Of a stretch of DNA of 64,000 nt, positions 11,784 through 23,106 are shown piece by piece. The stretch is from Ophiura sarsii (taxonomy: Eukaryota > Echinodermata > Ophiuroidea > Amphilepidida > Ophiuridae), in assembly GCA_035610835.1 (NCBI GenBank), contig CM069445.1:38392656-38456655 (forward strand), in the 5' to 3' direction. How positions within the stretch are numbered: the stretch's first letter is position 1; every line of letters begins with the position of its first letter. Position numbers and translations under genes: made by a program. The notes under the pieces are model-generated. The model made no database searches and had not been told where the DNA came from. It saw nothing but the letters and a program-made list of their open reading frames with translations.

Positions 11784-12138
11784 TTAAAGGTATATTATGT
11801 GATCTTCCAGGGAACGCCCTCAATTGCAAGCAGATTTTCTTGCAGATTTACATTTCTGATCATATTCCAAGTACATTCCAAGTTACAGGGTGATATGAAT
11901 ACGATTCTTAATTACTACAAAATCATGGTTTTAAAGTGAAAATAAACTGTCGGAGTCTGCGCCGACAACTTATTTTTACTCTAAATTCACTATAAGACCA
12001 TGATTTTGAGGTTATATTGCTCTGTAACTTGGAATATAATTATTCATGATTTATGTAAATCTGCAATAAAATCTGCTTCCAATTTTATTTGGAGGATTGA
12101 GGGCGTCCCCTGGAAAAGATCACATAATAAACTTTTAA
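11784..12138. mobile_element. MITE, TTAAAGG family, copy 1
   Basis: 355 bp element with inverted arms of about 85 bp. Left end is TTAAAGGTATATTATGTGAT and the right end is its imperfect complement ending CTTTTAA. The internal text GAGGGCGT.CC...GGAA and TCTGCTTGCA is shared with 58089-58451. TTAA occurs at both outer ends. A GTCGG/CCGAC pair marks the centre. A 62-codon frame inside the right arm is not a gene. Confidence 0.82.
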
Positions 12139-12632
12139 CTTCACTTTCCAAATATACAAAACAACAGAAGATTATTAAACTATTTTAATCCTCTATCTTG
12201 TTGCAACCCCTTTTCACAGGAAGTATTTCCCCCATGCTTACATCAAATTTGATACCCCTATTTTTCTATTTTCGCCTTCCCTATAGTAAACTCAAGTTGA
12301 CACGGTTCTTTCAGACCCTACTTTCTGAAGGAATGTCGACCCTATCGACGAAGGGTTATGTCAGTGTTAATGTAATGGTTCAACAACACTGACCCTCCCA
12401 ACCCTGCTACAGTATCCACTCTTTCAACAATTTATCAACGATAGGTATTCATCTCTTCCTTCAAGCTCTCAGTCAAGAGAAAGTCCAGTGACATTGGATG
12501 AAATTGCCAAAGGCAGAGGTAGATGTTGGGTGGTCATCCTTAAATAGCTCAGCCAGGTTCTGTTCAGATTTTGATCTATATTGAATGAATGAAGGTTCAT
12601 TGATAATACCCTTCCTCTTTTATGGGGGAATA

Positions 12633-12831
12633 TACTGTAAAACACTGTTATTTCGTGGATACTTTATTTTGTGACTTCGTGAGCGGGCACTTAATTTTGT
12701 GAATCTGAAAGTTTTACTCTTACTTTCAATGCAAAATTATCAGTTTTACGGTTATTTAAATTTCGCAAATCTACATCCCTCTCGAAATTCACAAAATAAA
12801 ATCCTTTGCGAAATTAAGTGGTTTTACAGTA
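12633..12831. mobile_element. MITE, TACTGTAAAA family, copy 1
   Basis: Left TACTGTAAAACACTGTTATT and right (reverse complement) TACTGTAAAACCACTTAATT. The subterminal TTTCG/CGAAA words are inverted across the centre. 199 bp; relatives at 38026-38236 and 57068-57264. Noncoding. Confidence 0.75.
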
Positions 12832-13027
12832 ACGCACACAAAATAGGAAAATACTGAACAGAATAACAAGAACATAATATCACACACATGGTTTCAAAAG
12901 TAATCCAAGCCAAATGCACCCATTTGAAAAATATTTACACCAATTTGCTATACTACTACTACTAGTAATGTTAGTTCGGAAAAAGACTTGTGAAATTTGA
13001 TACTAACTTCACAAAATGTGTGTTGTA

Positions 13028-13578
13028 ATGCACTTATCAATTGCAAGTCTGGCCCCCGGGGACCCAGGTCATGACAGGGACCATACGGGGACTGTACATG
13101 AATGTACAAACAAAAAGGGTGCCCTGCTATGTGGGGGAGGGTACTGTACACGGACATACAAACTGTGCCCCCGCTAGCCAGGGGCGTGTAGTGGGGACGT
13201 ACGCTAGGGTACACAAATGTACACCCCGGGCGTAGTACATAAGGTAGAGATGCGATGCGCTTGACAGAATAAACCTAACGGAACACAGGGAATATATGGA
13301 AATGCATCCCATTATGGATGCAGATAGAAATGAACGACTTGCGGACTGAAGCCGGGGCGTACACTTTGTCCTGGGTAAGGGTGGCCGGGACTGTACACTT
13401 TTCCCCTGTCAGTAGGGGCCCTGTAGCGGGGATGTACACAAAATGGTGCCCCGCTCTGCGGGGACCGATACGACTGTACCCGGGACGTCACATCTGCAAT
13501 GTGTACGTCCCGGCCCTAATGCCCGCTATCCCCGGGTCCAGGGATGCGGGGGACCCGGGATGGAATTGATAAGTGCAT
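13028..13578. mobile_element. 551 bp GC-rich foldback element, GTACA-rich
   Basis: Both ends carry ATGCACTTATCAATT in inverted orientation (13028 and 13578), followed by CCCGGGGACCC-type palindromic text. The interior is far richer in G+C than its surroundings and repeats GTACA, GGGGAC and CCCGGG words at irregular intervals on both strands. Several short frames exist on both strands because stop codons are rare in GC-rich DNA; none looks like a gene. Confidence 0.72.
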
Positions 13579-13979
13579 AAGGACAGAGACTGGAGACAGA
13601 GACTGGGAACTGATGATGACAACAGCTTTATGGTAAAAAATGTCTCAATAACAGGACTCAAAATCACATCATGGGAAACATCTCATGACTTATCATAATA
13701 TTGCTAGTATGATAAATCAGTGTCAATATGATTGATATATATTAGGCCTACAAAGATTACATACTTTAACAATTCAGCATTATCAATTCAAGATACATTT
13801 TCCTGGACAAAGCTAACCTTTATTTTCAGATATCATTTGTAACATAATGTTACACATTGTGTAAAATATATAATTATATCCAGCTATAAAACATTTGAAA
13901 CCCATTTTATCAATCCTCACTGAGCACTCACAATTTATCAGTATGCGAGTCCAAATCTCAAGCATTTTAAATCTATAGA

Positions 13980-14845
13980 AGGCACGTTCAGACATGGCTA
14001 TTTAACTCGAGCTAAAGGTCAAGTTAAGGGCGAGTCGAGGTAAATTCGCGAAAATGGTCGAGTTAGTGCCCGTGTGGACAAGAGTCGAGTTAACTTAACC
14101 CGACCTTAACTCGACCTTAACTCGACCAATTTACCTCTGACAAAAGTCAGAGGTAAAGTCTTATCTCGACCAGTTGACTCGAGTTAACGTACTGTCTGGA
14201 CAGCGCCGTGCGATAGCTCGAGGTAAATGTGACCTTTCGCAAATGTAATTGACCTGCTGCTGAAGACTTCTGGCTCAATATTGTTTATTTCACACTTGTG
14301 CCTTGTTTTTACGCATAACTCGCTTACTTGCTATCCTTGTACATATACATATACCACGCGTGTATAATATTTTATATTAGCATACCAAAATAATGGTCGT
14401 GCTACTATCTCTTCTTAATAAACATTAACTATATGTTTCGACACTTCTTTTAGGATTGACTCCCAGCTCACTTTTTACTTTAAACATTGGTATTTTAAAC
14501 ATTTTATTACCGACTGGTCTCACTTTTCTTAAAATTGCGCATGCTATGGTTTAAATTTGAGCCAAACATGTCGGAAATAGTGAGTTTCCATTACCCAACG
14601 TGTTTAATGCCATACAAACATTAATACTAGATTTGTGTAACACGTGCACCCCCTCTTATTTAACATCTGGAACTTAACTCTAGGGGCAGGCGGTCGAGTT
14701 AAATTCGACGGGTTAATTTGGTCGTGATAACGACGTGTTGCCTGTGTGTGGACAATCGATCGAGTTAGCGAAAATATTTCAGGTATTTTATCACGGGTCA
14801 TAAAATATTTAACTCGAGTTAAAAGCCAGGTCTGAACGCAGCTAG
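13980..14845. mobile_element. TAGCTGCGTTCAGAC-terminus element, TCGAGTTAA type
   Basis: Right end read inward on the minus strand is CTAGCTGCGTTCAGACCTGG, and the left end is GGCACGTTCAGACATGG. Both are followed by TTTAACTCGAG. TCGAGTTAA-like words recur many times in both subterminal zones (13998-14230 and 14690-14820). A GTGTGGACA word lies inside each end. The unique middle (about 14230-14680) has no coding frame. The same termini flank elements at 17211-17870 and 34790-35871 that carry different internal words. Confidence 0.75.
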
Positions 14846-14868
14846 AGAGAGACTGACTTTTATATATA

Positions 14869-17166
14869 CTAGCGGGCACCAGCGCTTCGCGCTGGACCCG
14901 CTAGAAGATTTCACGGGGAATAAGTAAACAAAGCGTAAGAAAATTTTGATACAATAATATCAAGAACATGTCCTACATGTATACATAATCCAGACGGGGC
15001 CCTAAATAATCCGAATATCGCAGGTGCTTTTGATAATCCAGGTATACATTGCCTTAATCTAGGTAGGCTTTGTGTTTCCAGATACCTGTAGGCCTCCCAT
15101 GAGACCTGAAATGCAGGTACCCGTTGTCCCATTATATCCAGGGACCCCATAGGCCAAAGCCCTACCCCCTAATCCAGTTACCCTAGGTGCCCTTAATAAT
15201 GCACCGGATACCACATAATCAAGGTAGGCCCACTGCAGTGTGCCGTTATCTCGAGATACCCAGGTGCCCATACTTTATCATAGTCAAGTAAATTAAACGC
15301 GGGTGCCGAAGATAGCGGACAGTAAAAGTCATATCACAATAGGCAGAGGTGAGTAATATCAAAGCGTTATAAATGTTTATATAAATATCAAGAGTATGTC
15401 CTTAAATAATTCAGGTACTAAAGTGCCCTTGATATAATGTAAGTGACATGGTGCCCTTAATACACCATGAGCCTAGGCCCAATGTGCTCTTAAATAATAC
15501 AGATACCCAAGTTCCTAATCCAAGTAGGCCTACTCCATCAACGTGTTCTTAATACCCCAAGTTATACTCCTGTCAGCGCATGTCTCTACCTATTTTGTAC
15601 CCCAAATAATAAAAAGTTGAATTTTAATGTCAAAATTGAAAGTTACTTAAAATTAGCTTTTAAATGTCTCCCCCGATTCTTTTATTGCCCCGCCACCCCG
15701 TTTTCCTCCTTTAACATTTTGGTGCTGGTGCAAGTGTCGCCACTGCCCATATGCACATACTGTATCCAGGTAATTCAGTAGGCCTACGTTCTGAGCGTTA
15801 TAGTTTTATAGTCGGTCGTTTAGTTTTATGGTCGGCGGAGTCTATCATCAAGATCACTTGTACCATTCCACGCTTGTACTTGAGCACAATGTGTGCCATC
15901 CGGGTTTTGTTTGGCCTATTTACATTAAATACATTATTCCTCCGATAGGCATGTGGGGCCTTAACGTATAGTATGTATAGTCCCTTTATCATGTTTTTGC
16001 TGTGTTCTATAAAGAGTGTTTTACACCCGTTAAAATCCAGTTATCACTGGTGGCCCACCTGCGCATAGTATATCCAGGTAATTTGAGACTAGTTTTACAG
16101 TGAACCCCGTAATCCAAATACCACGGATGCCCTTAATAATCCAGACACTCTATAATGATCATGATAATGTACCACACGTTCCGTTTATCCAGATGCCCCA
16201 TGTGCCCTTATATCCAGATTATCAAGTAAGGGGAGGGAAGTTCGGAGAGGAGGAGGTGGCTTTAGGGTATACACTATTAGAAAAAAAGGGTGCTTCAGAG
16301 GGGTTCTTGGCTGTCCCGTATATGGTTTAAAGGTTCTTTTATTTTAAAGGCCCCAAAAGGTTCTCTTTAGAGGTTCTAAAGACCAATGTTTGCCCATATT
16401 TTGCCCATTTTGAACCTTAAAATGGTTCTTTTTGGAACCTTTTAAGGTGATATAAAGGGTTCCATACGGGACAGCCAAGAACCCCTGAAGCCTGAAGCAT
16501 CCTTTTTCTAAGAGTGTACGGACTGCCTGCTTTCACCCTGCCACGTTACAATGTGCAGTTTGTGCCACAAACGCGTACACACTTTGTCTGCGTCATTACG
16601 TGTGCGCCGAAACGCGTGCGCCATGTTAAACGCGGTCGCGCAGCACAACATACGGTTGGTATGGTACCGCCAGTTTCTTTATCGTTAGCAAACTCCGCGT
16701 TCATCTATGTTATTAATGTGAAAGTGTCACTTTAAGATCTGCGTAAGAGTTTTTGTTTACATTTAGAAAATGTCGTAAAATATTTTAATTTGTTGACCGT
16801 ATAGTCCCGTAAAATGCTTGTTACTATGCGTTCTTTAAGAATAACAAACAGCCGCATATACAGAAATGTTGCTATATCCCTGAAGAAAATATTTTGGGTG
16901 AAGACCATATGTCATCACTCACTCCGAAAACCATAATATTTGTCCGTACAGTAGCTACCCGAGTAAAAGAATTTCAACATTTCGGATTATCATCTGGGAT
17001 CCTTTCTGCGCATGTCTGAAAACGGGAAAAAACGGGCATTGAACTATCTAATTAGCTCGTGTATTAGAGGCGCAATTTCCACGCTTTTTCAGTTGAAGAG
17101 GGACGCGAGTGTAAAATTATTATTGAACTATCTAATCAGGCGAGGGACCGAAAATTAGTATATAGA
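14869..17166 (-). mobile_element. Helitron-like nonautonomous element, copy 1
   Basis: On the minus strand the element begins TCTATATACTAATTTTCGG (ending at plus position 17166, preceded by A) and ends with a hairpin and CTAG (14869), followed by T. This fits the known Helitron pattern A|TC...CTRR|T with a 3' stem-loop. The hairpin is 14879-14895 (CCAGCGC-TTC-GCGCTGG on plus), framed by CTAGCGGG/CCCGCTAG. It matches 41956-45230 in inverted orientation along most of its length. Inside are many degenerate GGATTATTAAGGGCACATGG-like units. No helicase or Rep frame, so it would be mobilised in trans. A MITE (16270-16518) is nested within. Confidence 0.8.
16270..16518. mobile_element. 249 bp MITE nested in the Helitron-like element
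   Basis: Inverted termini of about 50 bp: left TACACTATTAGAAAAAAAGG, right (reverse complement) TACACTCTTAGAAAAAGGAT, then matching GGTTCTTGGCTGTCCCGTAT arms. Sequence on either side (GGCTTTAGGGTA and CGGACTGCCTGC) is found without this insert in the second Helitron copy near 43160 and 42600, so this copy inserted after the Helitron. Confidence 0.85.
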
Positions 17167-17210
17167 TTCCAAGGTTAGCTAACAATTCAATTGTAGGTAA
17201 TAAGGAACAG

Positions 17211-17870
17211 TAGGTACTTTCAGACGGGCGTAATTTATCGGAGTAAATTTAGACCCTGCAGCAATCAAAATTCCACTACAGTTGTCCACACTAAACACAA
17301 TGTTACTCCAAAGTTTTCAGACAAAGTTAACACGACCATCGCAGGGGGCCTAGGAGTAAATATCGAAAGTACACACACCACGCCCTTTCACCTTTGACCG
17401 ATGAAAACCACGCGAGTGCTGATTATTTCAGCCAGGTTTATTTATCGCTTGATTGTAAACATGAATTCAAGATCGAAATTTCTCTTGTTGCTACTAATTT
17501 TTCGCCTCTTTACAGATATGGTGGTAAACAAGATTTAATACACTATGCTGATGACAACAGCGGTATTTTTTCAAGGCAGGCGATCTGATAGGGATGGGCA
17601 ACATCGGATGCGTTTTTGGCATCGTCACATCATTGGCGAAGGTTTACGCCAGAGATCAGTGTTAAGTGCATCAACACGGGCGTGCTACTCCGACCTGCAG
17701 GTCGTGTAAGCGCCGTTACTCCTAAGAAATCTCAGGATTAAATCGGGTCGGAGTAAGGTCGGATTAGTTAACACGAGTGCTGTACACCGTCACTACTCCG
17801 ACCTTTAACATGACCAATCTTTACTCCGACCTTACTGCGACCCAATTTAGGCCTGTCTGAACTGCAGCTA
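17211..17870. mobile_element. TAGCTGCGTTCAGAC-terminus element, CGGAGTAA type
   Basis: Left TAGGTACTTTCAGACGGGCG and right (reverse complement) TAGCTGCAGTTCAGACAGGC. Subterminal words TCGGAGTAA / TTACTCCGA are repeated near both ends (17240-17310 and 17690-17840). Same outer terminus as 13980-14845 and 34790-35871. A 64-codon frame in the middle (17394-17588) is not recognisable and I do not call it a gene. Confidence 0.7.
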
Positions 17871-18670
17871 GTGTAATGAACTGTTGATAGAAACTGAAGT
17901 ACTTTCGCTACTAATAATAGCCTTGTTATATTATGTGTCCATATTCATGTGACTTGTTGGTTACTGACTTTAGGATTAAGCTCAGTAGATCTCAGATTTA
18001 CATTACCAGGTTACAACATGGATTAGGCTCATAGAATGCCCGACCATTTTGGTTGTTCAATCAGCATGTTTCTACAGAGCCTCCGCTATTTACTGACGAA
18101 AAAGTTATCTGGCTAGACAGGTGGATGCACTTAAGCGGTACTATAGAAATTGTCTACAGACACCCAAAAGACGGCTAATATTATAAAAAGCCGGCAAGTG
18201 AAAGTCTAGGGTTATGAACGCAATGTTTTGTGCCTATTTTAGAGTCGTAAAATGTGTGCAAAAGACAAAAATCCATGATGATGAAGACACAATAATACTT
18301 ACGTAATTAATATCCCACAGAAATAATTCAGAATGTACTGTGATTCTTCAATATATGATCGTATGCCTATACGGCCTACGTAGCTAACATTCTTTTTCGT
18401 TCAGGATCAGGATCGGCCTTAAATATTCCTAGTTTTATCATTGTCCCTGATTGCCGATCATTAGCTTCAGATGCAAATAAGCCCATGAATGGTGTACATG
18501 ATATAACAAGTAGGAGACTAAAATACTAATATAAAATGTAAATCTATGGACTGAATCAAAACAATTGTGCTAGAAATCAACGCTATCCTAATCAATCCCA
18601 CCGTAAATCATCTAATAATTGATGCCTCATGTGGTCATAGCAATTTCCAGTTAGCTGTCTTATCTGGCAG
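17871..18670. other. Intergenic, no gene seen
   Basis: No frames of note and no inverted or tandem repeats recognised. Confidence 0.45.
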
Positions 18671-18674
18671 AACG

Positions 18675-18960
18675 GTTTCTCACTTAAGATAGCTCCAAAC
18701 ACATTTTAGGGTTACGACTATTCGGTGGTTGCTGTGCCCAAGATAGCTCCAAACACATTTATTTATACAGCATTCATTGTGACATGACTGGTACGGCGGT
18801 TGCTATCTACTGAAGATAGCACCAAACACATTTTGCCTTTAGATATGTCTGATACGGCGGTTGCTATCTACTAGAGATATAGTACCACACACATTATACA
18901 ATTTTACATAACTGACTTGGTGGTTGCCATCTACAGAAACTAGCACCTAACACATTATCA
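18675..18960. repeat. Four-unit satellite with GATAGC...CCAAACACATTT
   Basis: Four diverged units of about 70-80 bp, each reading GGTGGTTGC.ATCTACTGAAGATAGCNCCAAACACATT or a decayed version. The GCTATCTACTGAAGATAGC core is an imperfect palindrome related to the array at 23107-24351. Confidence 0.7.
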
Positions 18961-18973
18961 TTATCCTTACACA

Positions 18974-19092
18974 TTATGCTAGACACTTCGCCTCCAGTAA
19001 ATTCCGCCTCCTGTAATTTTCGCCTCTCGTTAATTTTGCCCACTGTTAATTTTGCCCATCGTTAATTTCGCCTAAAAGGAATCTCGCCTCCT
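18974..19092. repeat. Short degenerate repeat, CGCCTCC-GTTAATTT
   Basis: Six or seven units of 16-18 bp of the form TTCGCCTCCNGTTAATTT. Old and irregular. Confidence 0.6.
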
Positions 19093-19255
19093 TATTTATT
19101 CTGCGTTCTTGGTTAATCATCTCGCTGTATCGCCGCAGTCTGGCCTCTATGTAAGCCCACGTGGTGCTGTTGCAAATAGACCTACTTGAAATTAGTTAGC
19201 GTACTTGGCTGAACAATAGTAACTGAACAAGTAGCCAAGATTACAGCGTAGCGGT

Positions 19256-19497
19256 TGGCCCTGGTTAAAGGGTGTATCTCAAGATACACCCTTTTTTAGT
19301 TTGAATATTTGTTTTGGGTAAATTGAGGGCACTGTTTCCATTTATCAAAGTATTAGAATCCCATGATGCTTTGTTTTAAAGATAGCCGGTGCTATCTCAA
19401 GATCATTTTATCATTTTACATTATGTTTCAACTTTAACGGTCGTTTTCTCAAAATGCGATATTTGAAGATACACCCTTTTGCCGGATCAGGGCCGAT
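19256..19497. mobile_element. Possible MITE with GGGTGTATCT hairpins
   Basis: Left GGCCCTGGTTAAAGGGTGTATC and right (reverse complement) GGCCCTGATCCGGCAAAAGGG plus TGTATCTTC are inverted. A tight hairpin AAAGGGTGTATCT-CA-AGATACACCCTTT lies at the left arm. The core GATAGCCGGTGCTATC is also palindromic. Boundaries are uncertain. Confidence 0.5.
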
Positions 19498-21315
19498 CTC
19501 TCGTCATGCCCCGATAGTGTCCGACCGCGTATCATGTGCGCGGGAGATGAGCAAGGTTACTTTGTCAATTGGGAAGTTATTCAAAGAGATTGTGACTGAT
19601 TAGAGTACAACCACCTAAACCAGGTATGTTATGAAGGAAGCGATAAGGCCATGGCATGTGTTTTGAAGTTGCATGTCCACATTTTTACATTTTACACCAT
19701 CTGGGATTCGAATTATCATATCGCTGTAACTACTTTTTTCTTTCTTTTTTTCTTTCTTTTTTGTTTTGTCTTTGCAATAACTACTTGTTCTACCCCATTA
19801 TAAGTATATATGTTCTGAAAGTAAATCTCACAAGGAATTCAAATATGATATTGGAATTTAGATAGGACCTAATGCTAACTTGTTGTGAATAAGAATGTTC
19901 AATTTTCTTCTTCATATTTTGATTAAACCTCAAATAATTTTTTGATACCTATCCCAATCATAATTGTACTGTGCATATTATTTATTTCCTCATGCAAATA
20001 CCCATCAGAACATAATGGTTGTCAAGGGTAACTTGTTGAAATATACTATATTGGTGAATGAGCACAAATGTTTAAATTTCATATTTACTAGAATTTACAA
20101 TTTTTATTTTTTTAATTTATTTTTTTATTATTTTTATTTTTTTGGGGGTATGCACCCTATCCTGATTTAAACATGATTTTTCATTCCCTATTTGAGAGCT
20201 TTCCAAAAATGTATCATTTTGCTATCATCGGTTGAATACATTTTTTGTTATAGTCATGTATGTAAAACTGATATATTAGGGCAAGTTCACTGTGTGATTA
20301 TTACATAATAGTTGACAAGTTTGTTGAAACAGAAACTTATAGAATATACAACAATCTATAAAATGAGAGCAAAATCATGTTTGTGCCAAACAGGGATGAG
20401 GAGTTATTATAAAGTTAACATAGAATTGGGAACTTTTTTATATATTACCCATAGAGATTGTACACAGCGCCACCGCCGCCACCCCTGACTTTCGAAATAT
20501 AATCAATCATATCTCAGCCAAACAGTTATAGAAATACCTGATTTATTCACACAATGTAGCTAGATAAATAGGCTTTCAAATGACACCTAAACCATAGCTC
20601 TTCCGCATTTAGTTGTTTAGTTAATAGAGAGAGATGGATGATTCGTCACCAAAAATGCAACGCCACCACCCTTTTTGGATGGTGAGCTCAAAACACATGG
20701 CCATAAGAATCATATAATTGTCAGCCTTTCAACTTTGGTCAACAAGGTGATCATGTGGGGGAGGGGGTAATCAGTTCTATGTTACACACCATGTGCCATC
20801 AAACAGACCACTCTTTTCAAGCCCACTGTCTCTCAATGACCCCTAACTGTAAAATGTGTAACTCAATGGCCCACCCCCTTACAATGCAGTGTCTGTCACT
20901 CATAGAATTGTTTGTTACTTGTTATCCAGTTATCCAAAAACCAAACTATTGTGTGTAAAACAAAACAAATATATCTTGCCTTTTTTCCTGTGAAATCAAC
21001 TTTAATATGAGCCATCTCTTACATTTGTTACCTGTTTGATATTAGCCTTTAGGGATGATTTGCCAATTATTCCAAATGTTTAAAAGGAGTATGTTTTTCC
21101 TGTCATAAAGTTGAGATTTGGATATCAGGGGAAAGCCTGCTGATAGCAAGAAATCTCAAAAAGTGGTGTTTTTCAGACTTTGTTGCTTTTAACACTCTTT
21201 TTATGACACAACAAAAAATCAGATCATAAGAATTTAAACTGCGAAAGACCTCCTTTTCTCTAATCTGTTTTTATGAAACGACTCCTCCATACTTTAATGT
21301 CACACATCAAGTAAG
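19498..21315. other. Intergenic; T-rich tracts, no gene seen
   Basis: Pyrimidine tract at about 19735-19770 (CTTTCTTTTTTT repeats) and T-rich run at 20100-20145. Small frames only. Confidence 0.5.
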
Positions 21316-21584
21316 TACCTACAATCTTGGAAAAAAGTCCTTGGAACGTGAACGCTGAGCACATTGGGTATTGTGTGCATGTAGTGATACTTAGTGTCTT
21401 CTGTTATAAACGGAGATTGTTAAAATTAGATTTTTCCTTCCCCACCCCATCGATCAATGTTGGGACACTCTGGCAATCTGCAGGAGCCACTGGCCTTGGT
21501 CAACATTGTACGGGGGAGTGGGGATGACACTTTTCCGTTAATCACACGCAAGTGTTCCAAGACTTTTTTCCAGGATTGTAGCTA
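21316..21584. mobile_element. 269 bp MITE, TACAATCNTGGAAAAAAGTC termini
   Basis: Left TACCTACAATCTTGGAAAAA and right (reverse complement) TAGCTACAATCCTGGAAAAA continue through AGTC.TTGGAAC, giving inverted arms of about 33 bp. The 66-codon frame at 21327-21527 is internal to the element and not a gene. Confidence 0.75.
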
Positions 21585-23106
21585 GAGGTCACAGGTGCTC
21601 GATGGCACTATTGTTAGCCATATAGATGTTATGTGTGCATCCCCTTGCTGACGGTAAAGGAAAATAGGTTGTGGTTTTTTTTAAGGAAGTTTGTATTTAG
21701 TTTCGATCACCTTGTTATTGTGGTGGTGCCATGCTTAATTATCAAAGCATGAAGTGAATTAAATGAGTGAAATGTTACCAGCAATAACCAATGAGATTTC
21801 AAATAAACTACATCATTTTTATTTTAGGTGCAAGTTACTGGGTGGATTGTACCCATAGTTGTGCAATTGCATCGCAAGTCTTCAAAAGTGTGTCGCATCA
21901 TCGGTAGGGACATAAAACTCGGATTGAAAATAATTACTATAGTGACTCGATCAGCTGTTCGTATTTGATTCACTTAAAGCTTGCACAACTTCCAAAATCG
22001 GCATGTTTGTTGACTGATGGACGATGTTTCATTCAAGTGAATCCAACTGGAATTCTACCCCTGCTGATCTATATGGGTCTATGTGTCTCTTTTCCATAGA
22101 TAACATATTTTTTGGTAGGGTATAGAAACTAAAAGAATTTTGATGTGTTTCAAGTCATAATTTGTTGGTATAGAGTGAGGGGTGTTGGAAATCTTAAATA
22201 TTTCACAAATGAAAAAAAGTCTGCCTTTTCTGATAAAAGAGTGGTTAGCCAACAAGTAGGCAAGTATAGGCTATAACTGAACTTTCACTGGCCTTACATC
22301 AAATGAAAGATGTAGACCTATAAAAGACATAACAATCTAATCTTACAGAAGATAATTGGGAAAAAATATTTGTGTCCATGTTCAGCATAACCATCTCAGA
22401 GATAGATAAATTAAAAATAATATGTGCCTGTTCATACATACAATGACAGTTTATAAATTGTAATCAAAAAAAAAATCTTGCGGCATAGCTTTCAAAAATT
22501 CAAATGAACCGTTATATAGCAAAATCATCATAGTCTGCCATTATCATCGCAGTCCAGTTTTCAATCCATTACCATATCATCATAGTCTGACATTATCATC
22601 GCAGTCCAGTTTTCAATCCATTACCATACTGGTTTTCTTTCTTTGTGTTCATGACAGAGTTTTCTTCATATTAAAAAAACAAATCCAGTTCTAAATCATG
22701 AATGACAGATATCGTCTCAAAGTAGGCCATCAGGCATTTTCCTAAAAGCAAAGCTTAAATTGCAGCACTGATGGTCTGTACACACTGCAGTCGTCAACTA
22801 AATTTGACATATCGTTTCAACAGTGGACTCCTTTATACACCTTATTAAGTTAGCCTAAAAAGAGCTGGTACGATAATGCATTGAGGGGACAGTTTCATGT
22901 CGCACTCAGAACTACTCAGGGAACTCATTTTAAGTGTCCTATTTTTTTTCTAAATCAAGACATGAATGGTCTTTTTGCTCTAGGTAAAACTAATATTTGA
23001 CAATATATCCATCAGTCACTGCAATATCGGTACATCACCTTATGGAAAAACAGCAGTTATACAGCAATAATAAATGGCCAACATAGAAAACATTGTCAAG
23101 ATGCAA
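21585..23106. other. Intergenic with one 52 bp tandem duplication
   Basis: Apart from the duplication at 22524-22627 (ATCATCATAGTCTGNCATTA and the 32 bases after it, twice, one substitution seen) no feature was recognised. Confidence 0.5.
22524..22627. repeat. 52 bp tandem duplication
   Basis: Units at 22524-22575 and 22576-22627 are nearly identical and noncoding. Confidence 0.88.

Noticed and set aside
13041..13569. Several overlapping frames on both strands in GC-rich DNA
   Set aside because: All fall inside the 551 bp foldback element; their residues follow its GTACA/GGGGAC words.
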